A DNA stretch of 64,000 nucleotides from CAXBNB01 sp049115735 (GTDB lineage: Bacteria > Bacteroidota > Bacteroidia > Cytophagales > Cyclobacteriaceae): positions 1 to 64,000 of the forward strand of contig JAGDZP010000044.1 in assembly GCA_049115735.1 (NCBI GenBank), read 5' to 3'. Positions 46,901 to 54,268 of this stretch are shown here, piece by piece. Position 1 is the stretch's first letter; each line of letters starts with the position of its first letter. Made by a program: the position numbers and the translations under genes. The notes under the pieces are model-generated. The model saw only the letters and a list, made by a program, of their open reading frames with translations. It did no database searches and had not been told where the DNA came from.

Positions 46901-47088
46901 ACTTGCATGAACAACCATTTCGCTTCAGAACCTGTGACAAGCTGAAAAGACCTTGATTCTGTCGTTTGATCTACCCCCAGTACCTCCACAGGCAACAATA
47001 TGTCAGGTGCGTTTGCAATACCTTGTCCAAGGGAGGCAGTCATGAGACCTACAATCATCAACCCTTTACAAAAAAATTTCCAACTCAT
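43969..47088 (-). CDS. Secreted jelly-roll/haem-c protein with T9SS sorting domain, unknown function
   Basis: This 1039-residue protein has a signal peptide and a beta-rich domain at about 30-160 (LLPVEVLG, GIGGGYSTVR). A haem-c site CADCH at 205-209 in SCADCHAQDGRDLKYFNYSNKS follows. Then comes a long conserved region of unknown fold to about 720, with RPWNPPYQPGPGLD, REMPVALQFPDW, VHPKDMM, SVKHWEIMQEF and TAWYQLQLTLNAGMR. Two Ig-like repeats (SSEVGSVVFDLNNG, ENHVGSMTFDLDNG) and a T9SS type A domain (KVYPNPATSMLTL) complete it. The paralogue at 49860-51977 lacks the C-terminal part. I know no characterised member. A surface-exposed haem suggests electron transfer or an oxidative step on the glycan. 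It is a single-gene unit behind a 20-bp palindrome. Confidence 0.82.
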   Translation of the reverse strand: MSWKFFCKGLMIVGLMTASLGQGIANAPDILLPVEVLGVDQTTESRSFQLVTGSEAKWLFMQVNNFSLEGKVEVSFNNSGKWTALTNSNVTIPSPDSNYGGIGGGYSTVRIYFDISSEGLLDGDNTVAFRFNAANDKVSIGYRVVDFNILNESKNELIASEDFVEDDPSTWQPPSSDTQDIADGENLWRTAVLTEPVMGTILASCADCHAQDGRDLKYFNYSNKSIVKRSEYHGLTEEEGEKITSYIRNLDVPAPAGARPWNPPYQPGPGLDSKPVEEWAAGAGLDMVLDSDEEMLPYFFPNGTSDEELEKVFDLKGTLNIREMPVALQFPDWNRWLPRVHPKDMMTGSSYEEMISGIGFGGRSAGNYGYSGIRADFEANEANTYNNSRDALSNKLFQLGAGVQDFLFKNWTDAGGVFWWTVLASPGLSKNTTNLLREEFKMNLAQWNSVKHWEIMQEFGVEGLTPKNEPYAEHAQWPFSNWTVFAIAPHIVGDVRGTSRFQGQAQEVGYYFSTAWYQLQLTLNAGMRRSNRVAPVDWAYNFMHITEVDIYTGFHEPLRLFQNLLKAYQQRDNDVIDNNNSEVNHSAWNMREVSPWRLYSNKAGNTIIHDKLNEYEEGLRNKIAGHMLNAFMDKVTSLQVSDWLRGFDEWHLLEPADYEPQTNPPGACLFPNPSGNGCSNAQNTNEADAMYTVIPLFQQIGMDCDAVENLRQWSAEIWPLGDWDRYIQGACTGIYLQDVDLLVELNESVQHTLVGDDQITMSELDLRDGLNIYATASSEVGSVVFDLNNGEHTSTDNQYPFALFGDGNDYTDWAISPGTYTLNIKAYEQANGAGTVLDEDDYSLTVVKGTYLKGISLIQQSTNQLITNLTEDEDYNVGDFPMVLLNIRARTDAENHVGSMTFDLDNGTRVFTDNLTPFKLYGDGSEFSSWVPDIGTHSLNVKVYGDVDGAGDLIDEATYTYTFSEEPITGIEGDFVEIKVYPNPATSMLTLDRHESWKVVSMQGQELNRGSSKTIDIKSLLPGMYLLEASGKVLRFIKQ

Positions 47089-47114
47089 GTCGCTTTCTAA
47101 ATAAAATAAGTATT

Positions 47115-47134
47115 AATATTACACGTGTAATATT
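47115..47134. promoter_or_regulatory. Putative operator palindrome (20 bp, ACACGTGT core)
   Basis: This is a perfect 20-bp palindrome, the longest of the five copies, extending the TTACACGTGTAA core by four symmetrical A/T bases on each side. It ends 26 bp upstream of the haem-c T9SS gene (minus strand, start 47088). On that strand an ATTG at 47139-47136 and a weak TACTTATT at 47112-47105 flank it, so it may fill a promoter spacer as at 22154. The divergent gene starts 138 bp away. Confidence 0.8.
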
Positions 47135-47272
47135 GCAATTATAGCGCAATATTTAATGTTTACCAATTTGAAGCGAACTAAACTTTTCATTATGTAGAGC
47201 AGCTGTCTAAAACAGTCATTTAATTCGAAAGATTGCTTTTACTAATGATATAAATCCACAATTAATTTTAAG

Positions 47273-47803
47273 ATGAAACGATTTTTTCTAAGCATATTTT
47301 TTCTACTTCTGGTGGCACCAGTTTTCTCTCAGGTGAAAAATTTCAACTACTTCAAACTCTGTGTACTTAATGAAAAGGGAGAAGTTTTATTGGTGAATTT
47401 TAAGGACATGTGGGAACCAGCAGGAAGGAAATACGATAGCCCGGAAACCATGCAAACAGTTTTGAAACAAATGGCCAAGGAAATGGGAGTCGAAGTTGGC
47501 AGGCTGAAATTGAGGGCGATGATTGGCAAATATTATGGTGATGCCAAGTACCCAATCATGTTCAATTATGTAACTGCTCAGTATAAATCTGGTGAACTCG
47601 TAATCCCTCCAGGCTGTAAAGACATCAAATGGTACACACCTGAAGAAGCATTAAAGATCATTCCTTTCGATGGAATGAAAATGGTTTTGGAAAAGGTTTT
47701 TCAGGATGATAGCACGTTATGGGCAGGTGCATTGAACATTACCAAAGTTCCCAATTCTACCAAAAAACTGGCATCAGTCAGAGAGAAGTTTTACAAATAT
47801 TGA
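47273..47803 (+). CDS. Secreted Nudix-fold protein with degenerate Nudix box
   Basis: The 176-residue protein has a signal peptide ending at VFSQ (residue 20). The rest looks like a Nudix domain, with FKLCVLNEKGEVLLVN and WEPAGRKYDSPETMQTVLKQMAKEMGV at about 47-73. Compared with the Nudix box (G, five residues, E, seven residues, REUxEExGU), the spacing is one residue longer. REUxEE reads KQMAKE, so the Arg and two of the metal-binding Glu are lost. A secreted Nudix fold without its metal site is unlikely to hydrolyse nucleotides and may bind a ligand. It forms a plus-strand pair with the next gene, unrelated in theme to its neighbours. The fold is inferred from a short motif only. Confidence 0.62.
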   Translation: MKRFFLSIFFLLLVAPVFSQVKNFNYFKLCVLNEKGEVLLVNFKDMWEPAGRKYDSPETMQTVLKQMAKEMGVEVGRLKLRAMIGKYYGDAKYPIMFNYVTAQYKSGELVIPPGCKDIKWYTPEEALKIIPFDGMKMVLEKVFQDDSTLWAGALNITKVPNSTKKLASVREKFYKY

Positions 47804-47869
47804 CATGGCGGATGTCAATATCATAGTCTCTGTCCAATTCCTTCTTCAATCTTAAGGGAAAGTGTCTTT

Positions 47870-49096
47870 ATGAAAGAACTAGCATTAACTTCTTTACTGG
47901 CATTCTTTTCAATTTCCCTTTTTGCTCAAGGAATTACAAAGCGTCAGAAAGACTATCTCCTTAAAAATGCTGTCTCGATAAAAAACAATGAAGGCACCAA
48001 CGGCTGGTCATTTCTTGACAATCAACTGAATGGGAAACGAATGGTACTGCTGGGGGAGCCCAACCATGGATCGAAGGAAATTTTTGAGTTGAAGAATAGC
48101 ATAATTGAATACCTGCATCAAAAGCATGGTTTTGATGTATTGCTGCTAGAGTCTGGAATAGCAGAAATGATAGAAACGGAATTTGATAAGGAAAAGCTTA
48201 CTCCTACTCAGATGGTGGGTAATCTCAAACCTCCAGCATGGCGTAGCTCAGAGTTTAAAACCCTAATGAATTACTCGAAGAAAAGCAATCTTATTCTCGG
48301 GGGTTTTGATTGTTTTGTTACAAGTGAGTCTTTTCAAAAAAAATTAAATCAACTTCTGACAGCATCAAATTTCAGCTCCACTGAGTTTGAAAAAATAGAG
48401 GCCCGCTTCTCCACGCAAATCGAAGCATTGAAAAATCGCAAACTCACTTATGAAGAAACGAAAATGTCTACAGAAAAGCTCATTGGGGATTATCAATCCT
48501 TGATAACAACTATTGGAGGCAAACAAAACCTAAAAGCCAAGGTGGTAGCCAGAGCTATTGAAAATAGGATCGGGTTCCTGCAATATCTGCTTCAATACAA
48601 AAAAGACAATGATTTTCACAAAAGACTAGCAGCCAGGGATTCCATTATGGCTTCCAATATCCTTTGGTTTATGAAGGAAGTATATCCTGACAAAAAAGTC
48701 ATTATTCATTCGCATAACATCCATATTTCGAAGTTCAATAAACATGAAGAAATGATGGGTGAAAATTTGTATACCAAATTAGGTGATGCGTTCTTCAATA
48801 TAGGCATGTTTTCAGCATCCGGCACTTATTCAGACTATACTGGGAAAATCAAGGACATCTCCCCAGCCGATACTTCGAGAACAGACATTAAGCATATTAT
48901 TGGCTCGTTAACAGCGTCCGTGAATTACCTTCGCATTTCCGAAAAACCAAGAAAGGGTATAGAATGGGCATTCGAGGAAATAGTTGTGAATGATACATTC
49001 ATTGACCTAAAGCAAACCCATGAAATGAAACTCTCAAAGAAATTCGATGCACTGATCTTCTTTGACAAAGTGTCCATTCCGAATTTCAAATACTGA
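47870..49096 (+). CDS. Secreted erythromycin-esterase-like family protein
   Basis: This 408-residue protein has a signal peptide (ISLFAQ, residue 20). The EreA/EreB-like core follows: VLLGEPNHGSKEIFELKNSI at 59-78 (Glu63, His66), GFDVLLLESG with Glu94, and VIIHSHNIHISKF in the second half providing further His residues. Family members include macrolide esterases, but most environmental homologues have unknown substrates, so resistance should not be inferred. The gap to the Nudix-like gene is 66 bp. It is convergent with the small secreted protein at 49107. It shows no obvious link to glycan use. Confidence 0.8.
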   Translation: MKELALTSLLAFFSISLFAQGITKRQKDYLLKNAVSIKNNEGTNGWSFLDNQLNGKRMVLLGEPNHGSKEIFELKNSIIEYLHQKHGFDVLLLESGIAEMIETEFDKEKLTPTQMVGNLKPPAWRSSEFKTLMNYSKKSNLILGGFDCFVTSESFQKKLNQLLTASNFSSTEFEKIEARFSTQIEALKNRKLTYEETKMSTEKLIGDYQSLITTIGGKQNLKAKVVARAIENRIGFLQYLLQYKKDNDFHKRLAARDSIMASNILWFMKEVYPDKKVIIHSHNIHISKFNKHEEMMGENLYTKLGDAFFNIGMFSASGTYSDYTGKIKDISPADTSRTDIKHIIGSLTASVNYLRISEKPRKGIEWAFEEIVVNDTFIDLKQTHEMKLSKKFDALIFFDKVSIPNFKY

Positions 49097-49106
49097 TATG
49101 TGGTAA

Positions 49107-49814
49107 CTAGTTCTCCAAAGAATTAGAGTATTTAACAAGCTTAATCAAGTCCTGCTCTTCTTTGAAATTGATCCTATTCTCCTTGATAAAGGAGCTAATT
49201 TCTTTGCTTTGAAAATAATCTTCGAACTTATTCTTCCTGGCCGGGAGATGTTCTAATTCACCGCTTTTCGTATTTAGAATATAGTAACTGGACTTTTGCA
49301 CATACTTGTTGTCTTTTTCGCCTACTGCCAGAGCCTTGTTGTAGTTGGCGTCTTTGTAGATAATTTCATATTTCTTAAGTAGAACGTAACCCTTTAGCCT
49401 TGTCAACCGCTGAAAAACTCCAACTGCTGGCACATCGCCAATTGTCCAATCTTTGTTGACGATGAAAGTCGTATAACTGCTATATAAAGGTTGCAACATG
49501 CTAAAGCTATCTACCCGATGCAATTTGACCATCATTATCCTTTTACTAGCCTGAAACAATAACTCCTCTTCGAGGATATTATACTTTAAAGGCATTTTTT
49601 CAAGAACACCATCCTTAGTCATCCATACATCACCAACTAACCAGCTGTCACTTAGAAAAGTGCTACCTATCAATCCCGGGGTTTTCATAGGGATTTCATA
49701 TACTTGAGCACCGGGATATGAATTTGCTTGTACCTGGTTATTGATCACCCCCACCTGGGCGTCCAGTTCTTGAACAAACAAGGTCAAAACAAGGATTAGA
49801 ATAACTTTTTTCAT
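49107..49814 (-). CDS. Secreted protein of unknown function
   Basis: I place the start at 49814 (MKKVILIL), giving a signal peptide ending at ELDAQ. The in-frame ATG at 49847 adds eleven polar residues ahead of it. The mature part of about 215 residues is predicted to be mostly beta strands with a Lys-rich C-terminus. Segments include PGLIGSTFLSDSWLVGDVWMTKDGVLEKMPLKYNI (split over two strands) and a YYILNTKSGEL turn. I do not recognise a family. It is the last gene of the long minus-strand run, 45 bp after the haem-c protein, and may or may not belong to that operon. Confidence 0.65.
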   Translation of the reverse strand: MKKVILILVLTLFVQELDAQVGVINNQVQANSYPGAQVYEIPMKTPGLIGSTFLSDSWLVGDVWMTKDGVLEKMPLKYNILEEELLFQASKRIMMVKLHRVDSFSMLQPLYSSYTTFIVNKDWTIGDVPAVGVFQRLTRLKGYVLLKKYEIIYKDANYNKALAVGEKDNKYVQKSSYYILNTKSGELEHLPARKNKFEDYFQSKEISSFIKENRINFKEEQDLIKLVKYSNSLEN

Positions 49815-49859
49815 TCGATTAGTTTTAGTTTTCAGATTTATCGACACCCTATAATTTGT

Positions 49860-51977
49860 TTAAAAATAGCGTTCCCAGTTGCCCTTAGGCCACATGCTTT
49901 CTGCCCACTGTGCCAGATCTGATATTATGTTTTCATCAACCTTTATTTCCTGGAGTTTAGGAAGGAGAATATTGATTGCATCAGCCTCAATAGCATCTAA
50001 TGAATCCCCACAACGATCTTCTCGTGGCATGAACTGACAAGCGTCATAACTTTCAACCGGCACATAATCCTTTGGCTCTATACACCACCAATAGGCTGCA
50101 CCTCTATTTCTGATATCTTCGCAAACAGGCCAATCACTAATTTCAAATTCATTGGCTTTTCTCGTAAACTCCCTCACCATGGCGCCTGTCAGTTTTGCCC
50201 GAAGACCTGGTTCATAAGCATCCAGTTGGACGAAATCATCGTCATAACCATCGGAACTACTATAGTTCCTCCATGGGCTTACCTCCCGCATCGTCCACCC
50301 TGCACGAGAAACCTTATGGTGGTTGTCTCTTTGCTGATAGCATTTAAGTATATTTTGAAAGTAGCGAAGTGGTTCTAGGTGTCTGGTCACCCGACTGGCA
50401 CGAAGAATATGCATGAAGTTATATGACCAATCAACCGGCTCTACTTCTCTGGGGTCGCGCATACCAGCATTGAGGGTCAACTGCAATTGATACCAGGCGG
50501 TGGATTCATAATAACCAACCACAGGATCCTGACCCTGAAAATGGGAAGTAAACCTTTCGTCACCGACAATGTGAGGCGCCAGGGCGAAGAGCGTCCAATG
50601 CCTGGTTGGCCACTGACGTGCCTCAGGTACCGGGGCTCCTTTTGGCGTTACTCCTTCAACCTCAAACTCCTGCATTATTTCCCAATGTTTGACGGAAGTC
50701 CAGCGGGCGATATTTAACTTGTAATCTTCATTCAGCAGATTTGAAGTGTTTTTTGAAGTACCCGTACTTTCCAGAACAGTCCAGGGGTGAAGCCCTTTTT
50801 GAAAACCTTCCCACAAAAACATTCTACCCGCATTAGATAATATCATTATAGCATCATGCAAGCCATAATCGATTTCGTTTAATCCTGCCGTTCCCTGTGT
50901 TTCAAATAGATTTCTCACCTTGACATAACCGGTGTACATCCTGCTGGCTGTCCAGTCTTTTTTTGTCATCAAGTCTTTTGGATGTACTTGTGGTAGCCAT
51001 TGCTTCCAATCCGGAAATTGGATAGCAACGGGCATTTCCCGGACATTTAATGTAGCCTTTATATCGAAGACTTTGGCTATGCCTTCTTTAGAGGTGCCGT
51101 ATGGCAACAGGTATGGCATCATTTGCTCATCCCTGTCAAGCACCCATTCCAAACCAGCACCAGCAGCCCATTCTATGGCTGGAATATCATCCAGTCCAGG
51201 GCCAGGTTGATAGGGAGGATTCCATGGCCTTGCCTGCTTGGGAGCAGGAGTATCCAACGCCCTGATATAGTCGGCTATCTGTTTTCCCTCCATTGTACTA
51301 AGCCCATGGAATTCCGCACGCTTAATGATCGACTTATTGGAGTAATTGAAATATTTCAAATCTCGTCCATCCTGGGCATGGCAATCGCTACAGGTGGCTT
51401 TAATTCTTTTTCCGGCAGGAGATTGAATAAGCTGTGCCGTGTACCATAGCTGTTTGCCTTCTGATACTGTATTGATTTCAGGCACTTCCCACATAGAAGG
51501 ATCATCATTTTCGAATTGGTCTTCTCCCAGTAGAAAAGTCCCATTCTCGTCCAGAAAGTTAATGTCCAATATTCGGTATCCCGAAGACACTTCATCCGAT
51601 TTGTCAAAGCGGAACTGTAGTATATTGCCTCCTTTTTGTAGTCTTCCGAGTTTATCAATTGGAATAGTAAACCGTATAGTGCTGTAGCCACCTCCGATAC
51701 AGCCAAACCCCTCGTCGGGTTGATAACAGTCAGCATTGTTGTTATTGAAAAGCAACCAGCCGCCATCATTGAGCCGCAGACTTCCTTTATTGGAATACTT
51801 AAGGTTGTTGGCTTGCAAGTAGAGTGTGGCTGCTTTGGCCTGTCTTGTCCATTCAAAAGTGACCTCTTCAATAGTGCCTTCACTGCCTAGAACTTCCACC
51901 GGCAACATCGAATTTGCCCATATTGCCTGCTGAAAAAGCAAGACCGTGATAAAAAGAAGTGACAAAAGAGTTTTCAT
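49860..51977 (-). CDS. Secreted jelly-roll/haem-c protein, unknown function (short paralogue)
   Basis: The 705-residue protein has a signal peptide (QQAIWAN) and a beta-rich domain with MLPVEVLGSEG and GCIGGGYSTIRF. A haem-c site CSDCH lies at 196-200 in CSDCHAQDGRDLKYFNYSNKS. The same conserved central region as 43969-47088 follows: RPWNPPYQPGPGLD, EMPVAIQFPDW, VHPKDLM, SVKHWEIMQEFEVEG and TAWYQLQLTLNAGMR. It ends near WPKGNWERYF, without Ig repeats or a T9SS domain, so it should stay in the periplasm. Two extra cysteines at 84 and 93 could form a disulfide. Its start overlaps the stop of the acyl-CoA dehydrogenase by one base. Function unknown; a redox role is likely. Confidence 0.82.
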   Translation of the reverse strand: MKTLLSLLFITVLLFQQAIWANSMLPVEVLGSEGTIEEVTFEWTRQAKAATLYLQANNLKYSNKGSLRLNDGGWLLFNNNNADCYQPDEGFGCIGGGYSTIRFTIPIDKLGRLQKGGNILQFRFDKSDEVSSGYRILDINFLDENGTFLLGEDQFENDDPSMWEVPEINTVSEGKQLWYTAQLIQSPAGKRIKATCSDCHAQDGRDLKYFNYSNKSIIKRAEFHGLSTMEGKQIADYIRALDTPAPKQARPWNPPYQPGPGLDDIPAIEWAAGAGLEWVLDRDEQMMPYLLPYGTSKEGIAKVFDIKATLNVREMPVAIQFPDWKQWLPQVHPKDLMTKKDWTASRMYTGYVKVRNLFETQGTAGLNEIDYGLHDAIMILSNAGRMFLWEGFQKGLHPWTVLESTGTSKNTSNLLNEDYKLNIARWTSVKHWEIMQEFEVEGVTPKGAPVPEARQWPTRHWTLFALAPHIVGDERFTSHFQGQDPVVGYYESTAWYQLQLTLNAGMRDPREVEPVDWSYNFMHILRASRVTRHLEPLRYFQNILKCYQQRDNHHKVSRAGWTMREVSPWRNYSSSDGYDDDFVQLDAYEPGLRAKLTGAMVREFTRKANEFEISDWPVCEDIRNRGAAYWWCIEPKDYVPVESYDACQFMPREDRCGDSLDAIEADAINILLPKLQEIKVDENIISDLAQWAESMWPKGNWERYF

Positions 51978-53134
51978 TAGTTTATTCCATTCTTCAATAA
52001 ATTCTTAGCAATGATATTTCTTTGAATCTGGTTGGTGCCTTCATATATCTGGGTGATTTTGGCATCACGGTATAGCCGCTCAACTTCAAATCCTCGGATG
52101 TATCCACTCCCTCCAAATATTTGTACGGCATCAGCGGTTCTGTTCACAGCTACATCACTTGCAAAACGCTTGGCCATACTACAGGCCGTGCCTGCAGCAA
52201 TGTCATTGTCGAGCATTACTGCTGCCCGGTGCACCAGTGATCGGGCGGCCTGGACGTCAGTCGCCATATCGGCCAGCATCCACTGAATACCCTGATTTTC
52301 CGATAGAGGCTTGCCAAACTGCTTTCTTACCTGGACATATTCCAGGGAAGCCTCAAGGCCCGCCTGGGCAATTCCAACTGACAGTGCACCGATTCCAACC
52401 CTGCCATTTTCCAGGACACTCATCATGATATAGAATCCACGATTCAACTCTCCTAATAGAGCATCCTCAGGAATTTCTACGTCCTCAAAAAACAAAGCAC
52501 TTATCTGGGAAGCACACTGTCCCATCTTATGATCCTTTGGCCCACGTGTGACTCCTTTCTCATTTAGATCTACAATAAAAATACTCATGCCTCTGTGTCC
52601 GGCATCAGGATCGGTACAAGCCAGCACAAATCCTAAGTCTGCAACTGGTGCATTGTGTATCCATTGTTTATCGCCAGACAGCTTCCAGCCTGTTGCAGTT
52701 TTTTCAGCAGTTGTACGAATACCTGAAACATCCGACCCAGCCTCCGCTTCGGTAATACAGTATGCGACTTTAAGTTCATTGGTCAAAATCTTCGTCATGT
52801 ATTGCTCCCTCTGTTCATCCGTACCATATTTTGAAAGCAAGGCACCAATCAACTCCACTACGCCGCATTGATCGGCCACTGATGCATAGCCCCGGGAAAG
52901 CTCTTCCATCACCAGTGCATAGGCATAAGCATCCAGGCCACTTCCTCCATATTCAGTAGGTACGGTAATTCCAAACAGCCCATACTCACCCATCTGCTTA
53001 TATATATCAGCCGGAAATGATTCCTCTTCATCCAATCTTTCTGCATGCGGTCTGATGTATTCGTTGGCAAAAGTCCTTGCCATATCCTTCACCTGCTCGT
53101 AAGTTTCAAGACCCTCCTTAGGTAAATGTATCAT
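51977..53134 (-). CDS. Acyl-CoA dehydrogenase
   Basis: This 385-residue cytoplasmic flavoenzyme has no signal peptide. The acyl-CoA dehydrogenase signatures are AYCITEAEAGSDVSGIRT near 130 and the terminal helix IYEGTNQIQRNIIAKNLL, where the Glu near 365 is the usual catalytic base. It introduces a trans-2 double bond into an acyl-CoA and passes electrons to ETF. A housekeeping-type fatty-acid or branched-chain enzyme is out of place between a secreted haem-c protein and exported lipoproteins. The one-base overlap with the haem-c gene and an 18-bp gap to the NTF2-like gene indicate shared transcription. Acyl substituents freed from the glycan could be a source of substrate; that is speculation. 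Confidence 0.93.
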   Translation of the reverse strand: MIHLPKEGLETYEQVKDMARTFANEYIRPHAERLDEEESFPADIYKQMGEYGLFGITVPTEYGGSGLDAYAYALVMEELSRGYASVADQCGVVELIGALLSKYGTDEQREQYMTKILTNELKVAYCITEAEAGSDVSGIRTTAEKTATGWKLSGDKQWIHNAPVADLGFVLACTDPDAGHRGMSIFIVDLNEKGVTRGPKDHKMGQCASQISALFFEDVEIPEDALLGELNRGFYIMMSVLENGRVGIGALSVGIAQAGLEASLEYVQVRKQFGKPLSENQGIQWMLADMATDVQAARSLVHRAAVMLDNDIAAGTACSMAKRFASDVAVNRTADAVQIFGGSGYIRGFEVERLYRDAKITQIYEGTNQIQRNIIAKNLLKNGIN

Positions 53135-53152
53135 CTCAATTATTTACAAATT

Positions 53153-53692
53153 CTAATTTCTTACACAATCCGGATTGAACATCACAACGTCCATCCTATT
53201 TGCATTCCAGGAATGCGAGGCATATAGCCACTCTCCATTTATTTTATGAAATATGTCTGTCGTTTTTTGATCCGTTCGGACCGAATCGCCTGTCGCCCTT
53301 TCTATGAAATAGCCTTTGGCAACATATTGATGGATAGCTAAATCTTTTTTGACTGTCCAATTGTCATAATAAGGTCCGGCATCCCAATCTGCTGTCAGGT
53401 CATACTCTCCGAAAAACTCAATTCCCCATTCAATGATCGCCTCACGTCCAACCAGAATATTGCCATTTTGAGGCATGTACACTGGCTCTGAAATGGTGTT
53501 TTCGGTATAAACCTGAGCTACGGCCTTTGGCGTCTTTGCGGCCAACATTCGACCAAATCGATCTCCAGCCATTTTCAAAATGGCTTCCTTCTCCTGTTCC
53601 GGGTCAAAAACCTCTTTGGAACTTTCTTCCGGGCTTGTCCGGCAAGAGAAAGCCAACAAAGCAGCTAATATGAGTGTTAGGTTTGTTTTCAT
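53153..53692 (-). CDS. NTF2-like/SnoaL-fold lipoprotein
   Basis: The 179-residue protein has a lipoprotein signal (LLAFSC, Cys17). A compact alpha+beta domain follows, with KEAILKMAGDRFGRMLAAKT at the start, then VYTENTISEPVYMPQNG, VGREAIIEWGIEFF, and the terminal strand IFHKINGEWLYASHSWN. This is the pattern of DUF4440/SnoaL-like cone-shaped domains, which bind small molecules or occasionally act as isomerases or hydrolases. The gene is 6 bp after the CBM-like lipoprotein. No catalytic assignment is possible from sequence. Confidence 0.78.
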   Translation of the reverse strand: MKTNLTLILAALLAFSCRTSPEESSKEVFDPEQEKEAILKMAGDRFGRMLAAKTPKAVAQVYTENTISEPVYMPQNGNILVGREAIIEWGIEFFGEYDLTADWDAGPYYDNWTVKKDLAIHQYVAKGYFIERATGDSVRTDQKTTDIFHKINGEWLYASHSWNANRMDVVMFNPDCVRN

Positions 53693-53698
53693 TGCAAA

Positions 53699-54268
53699 TC
53701 AGTTTAGTTCTGGTAGTTCCTGTACAACCTGCAAGTCGTCCAGGTCTACTTGAAAGTCTTTAGTGTTATTCTTTCCAGCTATATAGATGGTAGTTTTAGC
53801 TTCAGTAGTATCAGTATAGAAATCAAAGGAAACCAACTGCCAGTCTTTGTCTGGGACAGTTGAATTGTTCCATCCCAAAAACTTCCCCGAGTTGAAAGCG
53901 CCTGTATGGATTTCAGTACTATCACCACGAATGAGGAAGCTGGCTGTATACTTCTTGCCCGGTATCAATTGTACTTTTTGAGAAATACCCCACCAATCAC
54001 CACTTTGGGCTTGGTATGATAAATATTTCTGCGACTCTGCCGCGTTACCCTCCTTTATAGCGAAAGCCTCTGGGGCTGTGGTCGGTCTGCAAATCCAGGG
54101 CGCCTTCATCTGGCCCAATTCAGAATCTTCAAAACTTCCGTCCAAGAGTAAATTATTACCGACCTTTCTGTTGAGCGTGAGTTGTCCACTGTTTTGCTTA
54201 ATGCAAGAGGCAAAAACTATCGCAATGAAGAAAGCGAAATATGGTGACATGCTCCTATTCACGATCAT
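53699..54268 (-). CDS. CBM4/9-like jelly-roll lipoprotein
   Basis: The 189-residue protein has a lipoprotein signal (VFASC, Cys22). A start at 54250 (MSPYFAFF) instead of 54268 would remove the 14-bp overlap with the upstream gene but also its only basic residue. The mature part is a single beta-sandwich of the CBM4/9/22 type: NLLLDGSFEDSELG, QKVQLIPGKKYTASFLIRG, WQLVSFDFYTDT and the terminal VDLDDLQVVQ. Such modules normally sit on larger enzymes; a free lipid-anchored module probably binds glycan or protein at the outer membrane. It lies directly after the 727-residue candidate glycan enzyme. Confidence 0.75.
   Translation of the reverse strand: MIVNRSMSPYFAFFIAIVFASCIKQNSGQLTLNRKVGNNLLLDGSFEDSELGQMKAPWICRPTTAPEAFAIKEGNAAESQKYLSYQAQSGDWWGISQKVQLIPGKKYTASFLIRGDSTEIHTGAFNSGKFLGWNNSTVPDKDWQLVSFDFYTDTTEAKTTIYIAGKNNTKDFQVDLDDLQVVQELPELN

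Noticed and set aside
47803..47820. Short GACAT/ATGTC hairpin after the Nudix-like gene
   Set aside because: The stem is only 5 bp, with no T-run; it is likely chance.
47870..49096. Macrolide resistance gene
   Set aside because: The erythromycin-esterase fold is shared by many proteins of unknown substrate, and there is no resistance or mobile context.
52543..52548. CACGTG inside CCCACGTGTG
   Set aside because: It lies within the acyl-CoA dehydrogenase coding sequence, lacks the A/T-symmetric arms and is not near a start.
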